Positions 12,302 through 26,089 of a DNA stretch of 64,000 bases are shown piece by piece. This stretch comes from Salminus brasiliensis (lineage: Eukaryota > Chordata > Actinopteri > Characiformes > Bryconidae). Position numbers and translations under genes: made by a program. The stretch is taken from assembly GCF_030463535.1 (NCBI RefSeq), contig NC_132901.1:7287364-7351363 (forward strand), read 5' to 3'. A model generated the notes under the pieces. That model was not told where the DNA came from and did no database searches. It worked only from the letters and a program-made list of their open reading frames with translations. Numbering within the stretch: the stretch's first letter is position 1; each line of letters opens with the position of its first letter.

Positions 12302-15300
12302 TTTATAGAGAGAGAAAGAGATTAAAGCTTAAACTAAAATAATAAAACATTTACACTGACATGAGGTAAGGTGCATTTTTATATTATGTACTTCAAACAC
12401 TGCTGAGACCTTTGGGGGAAACACACATTCACACCTCAGCAGGGCTTTTGGAGGTCAGAGACTTTGTCTCTCATTGGGTGGCGTCCTTCTCAGAAAGGTC
12501 ACACGCACACAGGCATTCAGGTGGGCTTCCTGCTGCTAGGAGATTACCATGATAAAGTTAGATTAGACAAGATCAAACTCCTGTCTGACTACACATACAT
12601 ACACTCACACACACACTTTTCCTGATGCTACATCTAAGTCTGTTGTCATATGAAGTGGCCCCACGTTCTGTGGACTACTCTTGACAGCCCAGATCAACAT
12701 GACTATGATCAACAAATTACTTCCTATTTTTTTGGTGAATATAACTAAACAAAGCCTTTACAGGACACAATTAAATTTGTCATTTTCCATGTTTTAGGAT
12801 ACAATTCATATTTATGTGCTGAATTGAACATGTAGGGAAAACCGGTGCATAAAACATGCCACAATCTTTGTATTTGGCATATGTTGTGGGAAATTAAACA
12901 AATTAACAGTAATTAGTAGGTGCATCAGATATATGTTCTCTATAGAGGGTTTGTAACTATCGTTAACTATTAAATTGTTTCTTTGTACCTTTGTGTTTTT
13001 GTAACTACGTTTTGTCACTATTTTAGCACTCATCCTAGGGCTATGGATAGTTAGATGTGGAACAGGCTCCACTGCTTCGACTGCTAACCTAAAGCCATAT
13101 AAATGAAAGACCCAAGACCTCTTTAGATCACCATAAACACTCAAGTTCTAGCTTTAAAATTCCACAGAAGGATCAGTGGTTTGTTAAGGTGTCGCAAATA
13201 CATCACTGCCCCCAAGTGGAAAACAAATGCACTGAGGGGCCCTTCTGACCATCTGAAGTGCTCAGCAATGTACAGAGATTTTAATGGGTAGCGCAGACAA
13301 CTGCTGTGTGACAACATCTTGTCTTTTTAAAATGAAAATGTTCTGTTACTTTTGAATCACATTACAGCATAAGAACACACACAGGTTTTGTTAACATATT
13401 TGAGGTGATAATATTACTATGAGGTAATATTAACTGTGGCCAGTGCCAATACTGAAGACTGAGTACAATTCACAATGACACAGATGTCATAGTTCATGAA
13501 CAGCTTCCACTGCTTCCTGTGATGGAAAAACTATTCATACTACTAACACTACTCATGACTAATGGCTCATTGTACAAAAAGGAAATATACACACATACAT
13601 ACACACATGGCTATTCTTTACTCAGTGGCATGTGCAGGAATACATATGCTGGGATACACCTGCAGTCAAGGGTGAAGCAAAGTCATTGTGTAATATTTGT
13701 GTTTGTATGTAAGCTGGTGTGACAAACCCTTCCAAAGGGTAAATTCATAAAAGAAGGAATTCCTTTTCTATTGGTCCATTCATCATAAGATGATTACACG
13801 ATGAAAAAGCTGGTGGAGTTTTCAAATGACATGGCCAATATTTAAGTGTTATCATGAAAGATTACACTACAATACGCTTTTCTTAGCATATTGTGAATAT
13901 CATCTGAACTGTGGATGAGCACTTGTTTTGGATTTCTGGGGCAACTAGTCAAGCTGCCAGTATTTGAATCCTAAAACATCCATTATGTTCTATTTAGGTA
14001 TTCAGCATGCTTCATCACAAGTAGATTTGGAAAATGTTTAGGAAATTGCAATGGTTTTGCCTGTATTTGCAATTAGGTGGAACAGGCCCAAGTACCTAAA
14101 TATTCAGATGCCCCTAATTTTCACAGATCATCTGTAAACCTACACAATCTAATCCAAAAATCCAGATGTCAACTCTCACTGATCTCATACTGTATAAAAG
14201 ACCAGATACATTTTGTTTAACTGGAGGATTTAAGCACCAGTTACAGAGGGTGTTTCTCTTATTTCAGACCAGCCAGAGCTGGCTTAGAATCATCTTAGCT
14301 CTGTATTTAATTCAGTTGCTTACAAGTATGTACCCTATAAATGTTATCAGGTCAGAGCAAAAACAAATCCCTGGTTTTCTGCAGTACTAACAGCTATCTT
14401 AAAGGGAAGAAATGTTGCTTGACCTAAAGCGTGTGCTTACAAATTACCCTCTGACTGGGTCAAATTCAGACAGATTAGAAATAAGTGCTAATACATGGTT
14501 AGGAAGTTGAAATCAGCCTATTACCTAAATTATTATAAGTGTTTGTCTGCTCCTGGCAAGCTCTGGAAATGATATTCTTTATTCAGTCAGGTTCCTCCTT
14601 TTCCCACAGTATTTGATTTAAAATCAAGACTTAAAATAACCAAGTAATCTGGGACTGTTTTTTTTTTTACTGTCCTGTGGAAGAAATATATTTGTTGTTT
14701 TTTTTATAAATACTATTTAAAACGTATTGGGCAAAAATCAAAGTATCAAATTCAATGAGAGTTGACGAAGCGTGAACTTATCTCTAATGGATCCGAAAGT
14801 AAAATAAAATAAACAGGGCTAACTTTTAAAAACACTTTCATAGAATATTTTAAACTTTAAACTACAGTCAGCACTGTCCCAGTATGTACTGACTCACATA
14901 TTTGTGTATGCTAGATAATGTGTATGTTATAATGACATTTAATTATAGTTTTATTAACTTATTCAAATGTATGAACATATTCACAAGTTCAGTACTTTTA
15001 ACTATGAGCATTGTAACAATGCATCTTTGCCAGTTCCAAGTTATTATTTCCAGATGTTAGCTGATAACTAGCCAGTGTTAGTTTAACATGATGTAGATGT
15101 TAACTATTCCAGCTGTTGCTAGTTTCATGTTATCTAGATGTTAACTGCTCTAGCAGGTATTATCTTGATGCTAACAACTCTAGCTGAAGTTAGCTAGGTC
15201 CAGACAGTGAAAATATATTTATTTGATTAACATGCTGCATCATCACTGATTTGAGGAAAGATATGTTGTGTAGAAGATGCAGCAGCATGCAACATTGTAC

Positions 15301-18300
15301 CAGTTAGCTCTGTTAGTTCATTAGCTTATCTGAAGATGCACCCTCTGTTTCTCATCCAACACAATATACCATTTGCCCTGGCTATTTTTGAAAAAAGAAT
15401 AAACTTCTGCTTTTCATCTCTGCTTCTTAACACCAGTACTGTGACCTAAAAACTACAGCCCCACAATAATTCCAGCTGGTCTTTTTGTTAGTTTTTCACT
15501 CTAGCTAGATGGATACTCATGTATCAAAATTCAGCATGAAGAACACTGACCAAATGCATGCATTACAAACAAAGCATAAGATATTCCTGTTTAATTGGAT
15601 TTATGGCACCGCAGTATGAAGCTGAATAAACAATAGTTGTACTCATAGTTTTGAGTTCTGTACATTTTAGTACATGACTCTGTTTTGTCATTATCAGACC
15701 TTAGCAAAAATATAACTGTGATGTTATAATTTCGTCACATTGCCCATGCGTATGTGCACACAATGGCAAAAGCACTTAAACAGCTCCTTGGCCTCCCATC
15801 CCAGGCTAGCTCACACATACACACACACACACACACACTAGGAAAGGCAAAGACTTCCCTGTCATCCGGCCCACATACAGAGTGACCCACATTTGTCAGA
15901 GTGTATCATGCTCTGAGTGTATGTCTGTCTCTTGAATTCTTCTCCTGAGGCAGATCTAGGCTAATTCCAAATGCATTATTGTATTTTTGTGTTGTTAGTG
16001 TAGCCAACATATATATGTTAACATGTGTGTTAGCAGTTCTCACAGACTGCAAAAAATGGTGAATGAATTTCTAAAATAATTTTTTTAATGATAATAAAAG
16101 CAAAAGTTTCACTCAGGTTTATTTATTATAATATTAGTAACTGTTTACTGCTCAAAATGTTGATGTGGAAATGTGAAAGCCACAGCAACTAAGAAAATAA
16201 GTATTTCTCTTATTCTGGCCAGAAACGCAAGACATTTCACCTCTATATGACACCAAAGACCTGCAGGAAGATACATGACACAGAAATGGTGTTTCTATTA
16301 GTTTTTTTTTTACAGTGTTTTCTGTTCTACTGTTCAGCGCTGGTTGTAACATAAAAGATTCATCAGAAGTGTTTGTGTTTACCTCTCATCACTTTCACTT
16401 TTCACAATTACCCAACCAAAAAATATGTAATTTAACCAAACAATTGGTTATAACTATGCATAACTAAGTCTATGCTATATAGACATATACTTAGCATATA
16501 CATATATAAGTATATATACAGAGAGAGAGAGAGTTGTCCTTATACACTATTCAAGAACAGGGATAGTGTAGGCTTGTTTGTTTTTTTCTTCACTGTCTTG
16601 CTCCTTTTTCCTCTCTCTTCAGATTATTATGATGGACAGGTCAGAATGGTCACACAAGCATCAGCAAAATCACATTTGCAGTTTCTCTGGCAGCCAAATT
16701 GAAGAACTGTTCATTATGGAACTGCTTCTGTTACATGTGTTTAAAGTTATGTTTTTAATTACATTCATTCATTCAGCTGCTGCTTTCATCCGGTCTGACT
16801 TACAAAACACACAGACATGGCACATGGTGTACATGGCACAGCAAGAGAGACTTGAGAGGGACTGGAGATGCATGACCTAAATACAAGATAGTTCTTCCCA
16901 GCCTGATCAACTGTATGTGTAATTAGATGTTCCAGTAAGTCCAGATTCGTCCAGACTTAAGCCATTCTTAGTAGTTTATTAGCCTAATTTTATCTATAAA
17001 AATGGACAAAAGTGTAGCAGCCCGGGAAACTGGTTCACTTAGAGCAGAAGGAATATTTTAAAGAGCCCATTTCTTGGAAAACAGAATAAAAAAAAAAAAA
17101 ATCAAGATTGCATTTGATATGCAAAGTCTTCTGCAGGTTAGCAATTCACACTAACATTAAGGCATCTTGGGGAAGTGTGCTTCTTTGAATGGAGATCTAA
17201 ACTAAGACCCAAGAGGCTAGACTAGTCAATAGTCTCCCAAATCTTTTCCTACAAACGTCTCTCAGACTACATCCTGATCTTCACTGAGGTGGCACAGACT
17301 TGTGGATGTAATGTAGAACACAATATGACTGACTATCAGGTTTAAAAATTAACAAAACCTTTTTATATATGAAAATGTCTGTCTTTGCTGTTTAGCTATT
17401 TGCTCATTTTTAAGTAAAGAATATTGTGTCTCAACTTATATCCACAGTTCTGCACCACCTTATTAAATACCTGAAAATGGTCTAGTTGAGAGAGTTTTGT
17501 GGGCATCTATTTTACAGAAAGGTTTGGGGTGATTATTGACTTCCATGGTTAGCAATGCTTCACTACTACAGCTGCACGATTTGGACACCAAACATCTTTA
17601 ACTGCTCAACTACATGTGATTTTTATCTGAACTTAAATCTATGTAAAGATAGCATACAGGTTCTTCTTGGCAGATGAGACATTAAATGTCCTCAGAGTTA
17701 AACTGTTATTTAGAATATGGGTAGCCTTACTTCTGTCATGAGTGCCTATGTGTGATATATATACAGTGTTCAGTATTGATATCATGGATACATGCTTAAA
17801 CCTATTTCCAGTATCTGTATTACACAGGTTGGTTACCAGTCAAAAAATCCCTATTTAATCCAAACAATATACTGCGACTGCGATGCAAACTAGCTGACTT
17901 ATTTATAAGGTACAGTGCTTGATAGATGTTTGGATCTGCCAGTGGCTCCTGGACATTTAAAGGGTTGTAACAAGGGTAAACAATTAGCTCACAATTAGCT
18001 ATTTTATCATTTGCACTCCTTGTTTTGAGTACTATTTGTTACTAAATTGTGCCCTCTTCAGTATTTGCTACTTGGTGAACATAATTGTAACATTTTTTAT
18101 TTCTTTATGTTGGATTGATTCCATACACACAGATTTTAAGTTCTGAAAGTTGGATGGTTCCACAGCTGGCTGGATTGAAGCTACTGGGACGTTTCCTGAC
18201 CTGGCAGTGTTTCCACATCTGCTTGGAGCTCATTCATGCCGGCCACTGGAGTGACTGTGCTTCACAGTGCTTAGTGGAACTTTGCACACACTTTGCACAC

Positions 18301-18559
18301 TGCTGTCGTGTTCAAATATTTTATTCTAGCAGTAAGAAAGCCAATATACATTTTTGTGCTTGCTTGCTTAGTTAATGAGCAATGCTTGTTGCTGCATGAA
18401 TTCCAAATTGTCAAAGGAGCCCATTACCCAGTTAGGCTGGGACTTTCTGGAAAAAAAAACATCATGCCCTGGATATCAGTAACCAAACACTGCTGTTGTG
18501 GAACGTGTGTCTTCCCCTGTATAAAGGACATGAAGAAGCTTTTCGCTCTAATGTATTTA

Positions 18560-20350
18560 TGCTAGTGCATACTAAGCTTCCAGCTATGCGCGAAACCATC
18601 ATCACAGCTTGCGTCTCGGGAGCCACAGCTGCTTCTCCTGCGCCAACTGACTGAGTAGGTGTTCTTATACCTAATCAAACTTGCAATGTTATTGTGGCCC
18701 ACGCTCTCAGAAAAATCCAGAATGGCATGACTGTTGTTTATGATCTAAACAACACTGAGAATGACAATAAACTACAACCAGGACAGCATATGCATCCCCT
18801 GACACAACCACAGGTGTGGACGTTGTTTAACCATGTGTACCTAATGAAAGCACACCCACTGTGCAGATAGGTGAGGCAAACACGTCACCTTCCCAAGCAC
18901 AATGCAAAACCTGCAGCTTAACAAGTCGCCCACAGTGTTCAGTATGTAGAGGACAGACGTCATATGGGTAGAATCAAGCCTCGCATACACACTGGTGATG
19001 CTACGCCAATTATGCAGAAAGCCTATAGAGTAATGGCAGAACAGCAAAGCAAAAATACAAAATCAAGTAGACAAACTGTTGAAAGCTTTAGTCCTTGGAC
19101 TGCACTAGTCATATCAGTTTGCAAAAAGTATGGCACCTGCCGATTCTGTTTTGACTATAGGAAGCTAAAAGGTCATAAAATCAACTTACTTGAGGCTTTA
19201 TTAGGCTCTGCTTGGTTCTCAATCATAGATCTTCAGCATTACACTGTACAGTAGCAAGAATTGCATCCACTAATGGCTCTGGGCTCTACCACTTCAAAAT
19301 AATGTATTTGGATCTTACTAATGATCCAGCAACCAGGAAATATTTTACTTTGTGGTGTAAATATGCCTAGTGTACCTGACTTTCTTATTTTCAGTCATCT
19401 TTCCCACATTTCACAGGATTTTAAGCTTGTAGCCTAAAACTACATTCTAAATACTTCTGTCTGGCCAAAGACCATATACAGTTATATACATATACACTCC
19501 ATTCAGCCCTGTCTCACATTTCTCATTGGTCATTTGTGTCAATTGCTTGGAGTTCAAAAAAAAAAAAAAAAAAAAAAACAGAACACAATGATATGGCCGA
19601 GAGATTCAATAGAACCCTTATTGACCAGCTGGCCAAGTCACTTCTCCAACAGCCTGTGAGTGGGATGACTGGCTCAACAAAGTTGATCTAGCCTAACACC
19701 TGCCCTTATGCTTACAACCGGTCTCTCGGTCTTCCTCACTCATGATCATGAAGCCAGAATGCCTGCAAACCTGTTGTTACCTAGCAACATACCATCTATC
19801 TCAATACCTGGATCACCTGCAGATTATGCAGAACAGTTGATGTATAAACTCAAATCACCTATTGAATCTATTATGCAGTGTTAGTAAGCAAAAAAGACAT
19901 TTTGACCAACATAGTCCAGAAAACTTGATATGGCTAAATGACCCCACTTCAAGAAGACTTCACTAGAAATATCCCTTTGAAAGAGTAGTTAGGATCTGTG
20001 GGTTCTCAAGTAATATATAGGACCCGTTACCTACGAACCACTGTGATAAGTCCCAAGTCTTCCATTACAATCCCTTAAAAAAGATTAAAAAAAATATCTC
20101 CCTGTTACTTGATGTTGGGTTACCTGCACAGCTTTAACTCTCATGGATAACATGATTTGTTAGGCCCTCCACATCTGCAAAGTCTACAAGAATCAGAACC
20201 CTTGACAAGCCTGCTGATGGAAAGGTTCCTTTGTTGCCTTGCCCACCTCATGTCCCCTTACGCAACGCCATTGAATATGCTTAGAATGAGAACTCCAACC
20301 CCCAGTTCTGTTACATCTGTTAACAAACGTACCAGAATTGGCAGTTAGTG
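18560..20350 (+). mobile_element. Decayed Ty3/gypsy retrotransposon (pol relic)
   Basis: Three pieces of a gypsy pol gene lie in order on the plus strand. (1) At 18,964-19,255 the text includes PRIHTGDATPI, the end of the pre-RT linker, and then FCFDYRKLK and FSIIDLQ, the start of reverse transcriptase. (2) At about 19,258-19,400 the text gives GLYHFKIM and LTNDPAT, but where the YLDD active site is expected only 'YLTFLF' can be read. (3) At about 19,555-19,880 the text is AERFNRTLIDQLAKSL and then EARMPANLLLPSNIPS, from the end of the integrase catalytic core. The RT C-terminus, RNase H and most of integrase are missing, and stops and shifts are scattered throughout. An A-tract (19,557-19,578) lies where Lys codons are expected. 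LTRs were not identified. Confidence 0.72.
19557..19578. repeat. Poly-A tract inside the gypsy relic
   Basis: A run of about 22 A at the place where the integrase frame should carry lysine codons before the ERFNRTL motif. It is probably slippage expansion of an AAA-rich codon run after the element died. Confidence 0.85.
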
Positions 20351-20744
20351 TTCTACATCCAAGCATTCAAGCACATTTAACTGTCCAACGGTGCTGCAGT
20401 AGAAGAAATTCAAAATGTGAAATTTTGTGAAAAAGTGTGAAAAAGATGTGATGGCTGGCTTCATGTTACTCAGAGGAAGTTGAGTGATGAGGAAGATGGA
20501 GGACCATCCTACCCACCCGGAGAGAGCGAGGCCAATTATGCTCTGTGGGACTCCTGGCCTTGAATGCCTCTGTTTGTAATATTGTTCCTGCAAATATTGT
20601 CTATGTCTCCCTGGCATATTGCTTTTCTATCGGGTGCAGGAGAGAATGCACTCTCTTTCTGAGTCTTGGCTCATCTATGTGCTTCCTCCTCATCTCAGGG
20701 AGTTCTTCTTTGGCAGTGTTGCCCTGAGTGTGTTCATTAAGCCT

Positions 20745-20825
20745 CTGAGCCAAGAACTCTGTAAAGCTGCTTTGTAACAGTGTCTACTGTTGAAAGCACT
20801 ATACAAATAAACGGAATTTAACTGA
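20745..20825 (-). repeat. Dispersed fish repeat ('gcgctatacaaataaa' family), inverted copy
   Basis: The words 'gtaaagctgctttgtaacag' and 'aaagcactatacaaataaa' are the reverse complement of the opening of the repeats at 8,385 and 41,495. The sequence before it (about 20,500-20,740) may belong to the same element but shares no clear phrase with the other copies. Confidence 0.7.
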
Positions 20826-20829
20826 ACTG

Positions 20830-23800
20830 AAGAAGTGCTTTATGATAAGTAGTAATTAAATTGTTAACTTCAGTAACAAAGCAAGAACAGTAAAAGCTGA
20901 GATCATAAAACATTGAATTTGCTTTCAAAGAGCATGTCTAAAAGCAAGTGGAAGACAAATACTGTAGTGTCTCCTGTACTATCACAGTGTGTACATAAAA
21001 ATAAAGTCTAATAGCTTAGTCATTCAGGTTTAATGGCTTAGTCAGGACTCCCATGGCCTCATAAATAAACACAAAAGTACATTCAATGTGTTATGTAATG
21101 TACTACTTTTTAGGTCAGACTATTAGGAAAGAAATAGGGCAGAAATAGCAACATTAGTAACACTTAAAGTGTTATTTCAAGTTTTTTTTTAAATCACCAA
21201 TAGCTTTAATATAAGCATAAATAGGCAAAAGCTAATTATCCTTATTTACATTAGTAATGTGTAAATGCTTAGGGAAAAGGGTTAAAACCTATAATTTCTT
21301 TGTCACTTTTTGTGGTACTGACCTTTGTTTTCTTCACCACAGTCAACTACTACTACCTGCTGGCTAGATAGCCAGTAACTTCACAGCTTAACCAAGTTCT
21401 ACTTTTCAGCAGAAAACCTGGAGCATAATAATGCTAGAAATTAACACCTTTGCACAGGATGACTTTATTAACTCTAAGGCGTTTTTACTTTAGACTTTTC
21501 GATCATGTAGTCATGTAATTGGAAAACTGTCTCTGGTCCTCCTTAAATGGGTGGTCTGGGGTTTGGTTTTAGTGCCTAGTTTGCTGCAGGTGCAGAAGCT
21601 ATTCTCTCTCGGGACCACATGTGGGGTTGCGTGATTGGTTTATTTTTTCACGGGCCTGCTTCGACTTACAGCTTGCATTGCTAATAACCTTCTCCTACAG
21701 TAATGCTTATTTGGATGCAGGTGTTCCTGCATGGTGAAATGCCATTACTGTAGAAAAGGACTGTTCTTTACTGAAATTGCGCAATTTATCCACAGTTCTT
21801 ATGGAATTCCTCTGTGTAAAAGCAAACTGGTGATAATGAGCACATATAACATTTCTATTGAATATGTTGGTTGTTTGTCACTGGTCGTTACCACCAATCA
21901 ATGTCACTGATTCAAGGTAGACCTAACACTCTTTGTATAAAGAGATCAGATTTTGTGGGTAAACGTGTTTTTTTTAATTTTTTTTTTATCTGATGATAGA
22001 AATATTTTGAGATCTGGAGAAAACAATTAATAATGAATGCATTATTACAAAAATGGCCTTTGGCCTTTTAATGAAATTCTGTAAAGCATACCCACATTTG
22101 GAAATACATTTGCGACCAAATCAAGAAGTTGATATGCAAGTCAATCAGCTGGTTGACTTGCCCAATTAGGGGAATTCTTAGAAGTATTACAAACCTGTCA
22201 CTGTAATACCATGCAAAAATGATTGTAAAAGTCATTGTAATAAAAATAATCAGAGTAAAATGTAACATTTATAGCTACCTAACTATCTAGATAGCTGTAG
22301 CTATGGATATTCAGTGCACAACATTCTTTAATGAGGCTCAGCTACAATTGCTGACAAAAATAATGAGTACTACTAACATAAAATATATGCCAATCTTAGG
22401 GTAAAACACAGACAGTTCAGTCCAGCAAGGAAATTGGCGACATGAACTTATGCTGAGCATCCAATTCTGTTTACCCTAACTGGGCAACTCAACTGAGCAG
22501 TGGGGTTAACATTTTTTTTCACCTTTCCATATAGCCGGAATGAAGGGCATTAGTATTTTCTAAGCTTTCAAATAATTATATTTTGGAGCATCCAATGGAT
22601 ATAATCAGCATTGAACAGTCAATGAAGGGAATAATGTCAACTGGCCAAAGATGAGTTTCTTACAAAAAATGTCTACTGTGCAGTTACAATGTCTGCTAAA
22701 GGGATAATGGCCCATGTATTCAAGCAACCTTCTATATTGTATTTATTAATACTACAGTTATTAACTAACTGCACTTGTTTTATTTTTTGATACAAGTGTT
22801 CTCTTTTAATGAGCCTCCTAAAACATATTTGAGAATAGCACAGCCTTGTGGAGAAACAGCTTGCATGTGAATGAGGACAGATTGGCATCTTAGTTAGTTT
22901 ACCTACAGAATGCTGCCCCACATCTTACACTGTACTGTAATTTAAAGCGAAATATTTTCGTATTTTCAGCTCCACTTAGATGTGGCCATTTTACTCAAAG
23001 TGTGACACACATGTAAAACAATAAAGTAACAAGATGATTCATGAATTATTTTAGATTCTTAAGTCCTACACATGCATTATTCAAATACAGAGGAGTTCAC
23101 CCAGAGTGTGTAATCTTGCCTAGAGCCTTCTATATTCTAGAGTTGGTCATGCTGCAGGTCTGCTGTTCTGAGATTTTAGCAATGTCCGAAAAGCAGATAT
23201 CTTCCGTAAAATCTAGCAAGTGAAATGATGCAGTTATATATGATGATATTAAGATAAAATAGCACTCATCAATATCTGGTATCATAGTCCAACCTTCATT
23301 TATTAAATTACCAGAAAATAAGCACACATTCTTCATTTTTTGGAGATAATTCTAAGGAGGTTAAATGTAAGATTCTCCACTTGCTACTGAAGGGAGAAAA
23401 CTATTGAGTACAGTAGTTGTTCCTACTGGATATGATAATGCTAAAGAAATATATAGACCTGTTCATTCAGGTGAGTCAAGTCTAAAGCATCAGAGTCAGC
23501 TCTAGTTTTCTGCATTTCTGGAATAAAAAAACAAGCTATAATAGGGAACATTTCAGACTTTTGACAGTCTTTCAACACTTATTACAGCAAGAGTTTAAAT
23601 TCACCAGTCATTATTGTAATCTCTTGTTATTATTTGCAAGAATTGTGAGGATGGATGAGTTTGTGGGAAGACTATTAAACTTTAATCTTGTCACATATTG
23701 TTTAATGTTGCAGATAAATTCACAATGCCATGCATCATGCTTCCTACTTTGTATTTTAATGCATGAAAAAAAAACCTATTTAGATCTAAATGCTGCATAA

Positions 23801-25120
23801 TTCCCCATGCTTGTCAACTTGTTCCGGTAATAATGGCTCAGATATTTAGCTGAAATGGAAAAGGTCCTGATCTAGATTACCTACTGCATATTATATGTTT
23901 TAAGAAAGAACACATCAGCTAAAATCAAGGTGCAGAATACAAAAATATAATGCCAAATCCTTGTGGTGCAAGACAAAATGAGATATTGTTGAAAACCAAT
24001 AGCTGTGTAAGAGACAGTGCTTTAGTTCTGTACAAATCATGTGGCCTACGTGGGTGTTGTGCATGCATCCCCTTTTTCACTTTGAGTTATGCTGCCATTT
24101 GCAGGTTGTGATTCTTTTTCAGGTTAAAGCTCCAGCTAGTGGATTCAGGTCTTACATGACATGTCAGGTGTCAGAGTACACAGCAGGGTCTCTTTGATGG
24201 ACTTCTTTTGAGTAAAAAAAACAATGAGGACTCAATACTGGTACATTCCTTCCTCACATCCATTCACACCGTTCACTAGTGATAGAACTAAAGATTTTAT
24301 GGGCTTCAGTGAAGAATGTGCTACATTTCAATCAACCTGCAGTTCAGACAGAACTACAAAAGTCAGAGAGCACAGTTTATTGCTTTACAGTCAAAACAGA
24401 CATTAATAGATAAATTAAACAACAGCATTACAGCAACAGTATATATAATTACACATAAACAGACACATATTAGGCAACAAGAAAATAGCAGAATGAGCAT
24501 ACTACTTTAATAAAAGAAATATTCTGTAAAAAAATAACAGCTTGTAAGAGAGAGACAATGTATGTATTTATCTGTGTGTACCTATGATTTTAAAGGCCTG
24601 TGAATAAACTGGATTAAAATTATTTTTATTATTATTTCCATTAAATGATCTTGATTGAAATGTTCTTCATTTATAAAATATTTTATTGTATCTTGTTGAA
24701 TGCTTTGTAAGAAATTCAGTGAATATTTCTTTTATATTATTATTTTAAAAAACTTTATTTTTTTGAATTGAATTGAATTCTTTACAATAAAAAGAATGCC
24801 CAGCAGGGCATTTTACGTACAAAGTATTTTACAAATGTGTTTTTGTGTTTTGTGTTGTCCTTTTCCATTCCATTATCTGGGTTATATATAAATTGAGACA
24901 AATATATATAAATTAAATGTACATTGGAGCAACTGTAGGTATTGCACTGGATAGCAAAAAGTGGTTCAAGTACAAGCTCTAAGCGCTATGTTTAGGAGAT
25001 ATTTGAGAGATATAAATGAATAAATATCTACAAAAAAATCTGTTCAATTAATATCAAATACACAGAGAAAATGGAACTCGATGCAACCATGAAAGACCTG
25101 GAAGACCCCACAATCTGTCT
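20830..25120. other. Intergenic, no gene recognised
   Basis: No exon, known repeat or transposase motif could be supported here apart from the hairpin at 21,695-21,753, entered separately. Base composition is AT-rich throughout. Confidence 0.5.
21695..21753 (+). other. Imperfect hairpin, pre-miRNA-like or MITE core
   Basis: CTACAGTAATG (21,695-21,705) pairs perfectly with CATTACTGTAG (21,743-21,753). Inside, after an internal loop with scattered pairs, ATGCAGG pairs with CCTGCAT around a TGTT loop. The whole is a 59-nt stem-loop. Its size and bulged form fit a short microRNA precursor, but palindromic miniature transposons also give such folds. No known miRNA was recognised. Confidence 0.3.
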
Positions 25121-25149
25121 TTTTTATTTAAATCCATCCATAGGTGTTT

Positions 25150-25610
25150 CTTTCTATCTTTCTACTGTAAGACAACAAACCCAACACTGTGGGTCTGAAG
25201 GATGTGTGACTGATCAAGAATCTCTGTAAACAGACAAAAAGGAACATTTGATCGAATTACTGACGAAACTACTGCTGTTCTCAGAGGAATGGACTGGCCA
25301 CTCCAGAGTTTGGAATTCAAAATCAATGTGTTTGAGATGACTTAGATAGTTAGAAACCAACTCACAACACAGAACTTTGGAGTGTGGAAAAATCTCCCCA
25401 CAGATTTTCTTGCAGAAAAGCTGAAAGCCATAGTTTCTCAAAAAGAATAAAAAATGTAATAAAGATAAAGGGTGGACACACTTAAAACTGAAACATTTGA
25501 TATTTGTCATTTTAAAGACTTCTCTTCTCTGAAATGTTCTGCTTTTTCATTACACTGAGAAATAAAGAACATGCTTATTATGGCTTTTGACTGGAAATGA
25601 TATAAATGAA
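25150..25610 (+). mobile_element. Tc1-like transposon relic
   Basis: At about 25,265-25,345 one frame reads TAVLRGMDWPLQS, the decayed form of the Tc1-family block that precedes the catalytic glutamate (VLRxMDWPPQSPDL). The phrase 'aacactgtgggtctgaaggat' upstream and 'ctgctgttctcag' also occur in order at 44,852-44,945, so the two are copies of one family. The 3' portion, with 'aataaagataaagggtgg' and 'ttttgactggaaatgatataa', looks like the family's 3' end. All coding capacity is gone. Confidence 0.65.
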
Positions 25611-26089
25611 AGGTTATCTTCGACTTTTGCTCCAGTACTATACTACTCTCAGTCCTTTGATATCCCCAGGAGGTCCACACTGTTGCTCTTTTCTAGCTCC
25701 CAGCGCATCTTAAGCAGTCAGGAACACTGATTCCTTTGGAGCTAAAATAGAGAGCGAAACTGACTGTCTATAGTTGGGAAACCTTGTCTAAAGCAATGTT
25801 ATATGGATACAAATCCTCTAAATGAAGTGCACAAATTAAATTTAATTGTGCCTTTTGAACTTTAAAAAGACAAATCCTTGCCATACTGTTCTATCAGCGA
25901 ATTAGAGGAATTAGTTCATGTTTTTGACAGCATTACCTGAAATATGGTGATGCAACTATATGCAGTTGAGAAACATTAAAGGTGTTTTGCATGAAACTCC
26001 ACAAAGCTGGTATAGATAAGTGTCTCAGGAAGCAGAAAAACTAATTGAATACCTTTTCCCCCAGCAAAGTATCAGAGTATTCATAGAGT

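Larger units (their letters stand above)
10345..18550. other. Long intergenic stretch, no gene recognised
   Basis: I see no supported exon or RNA gene across this interval. It holds an (ATCT)n run (10,548-10,588), (TG)n runs (12,091-12,147 and 12,263-12,301), a (CA)n run (about 15,816-15,838), a degenerate 'gatgttaactxxtctagc' tandem motif (about 15,055-15,200), and a decayed dispersed repeat near 16,757-16,812. The open frames present are short and without recognisable motifs. Confidence 0.5.

Noticed and set aside
12095..12325. 76-codon frame with Cys/Val repeats
   Set aside because: It is produced by two TG runs and unique sequence between them.
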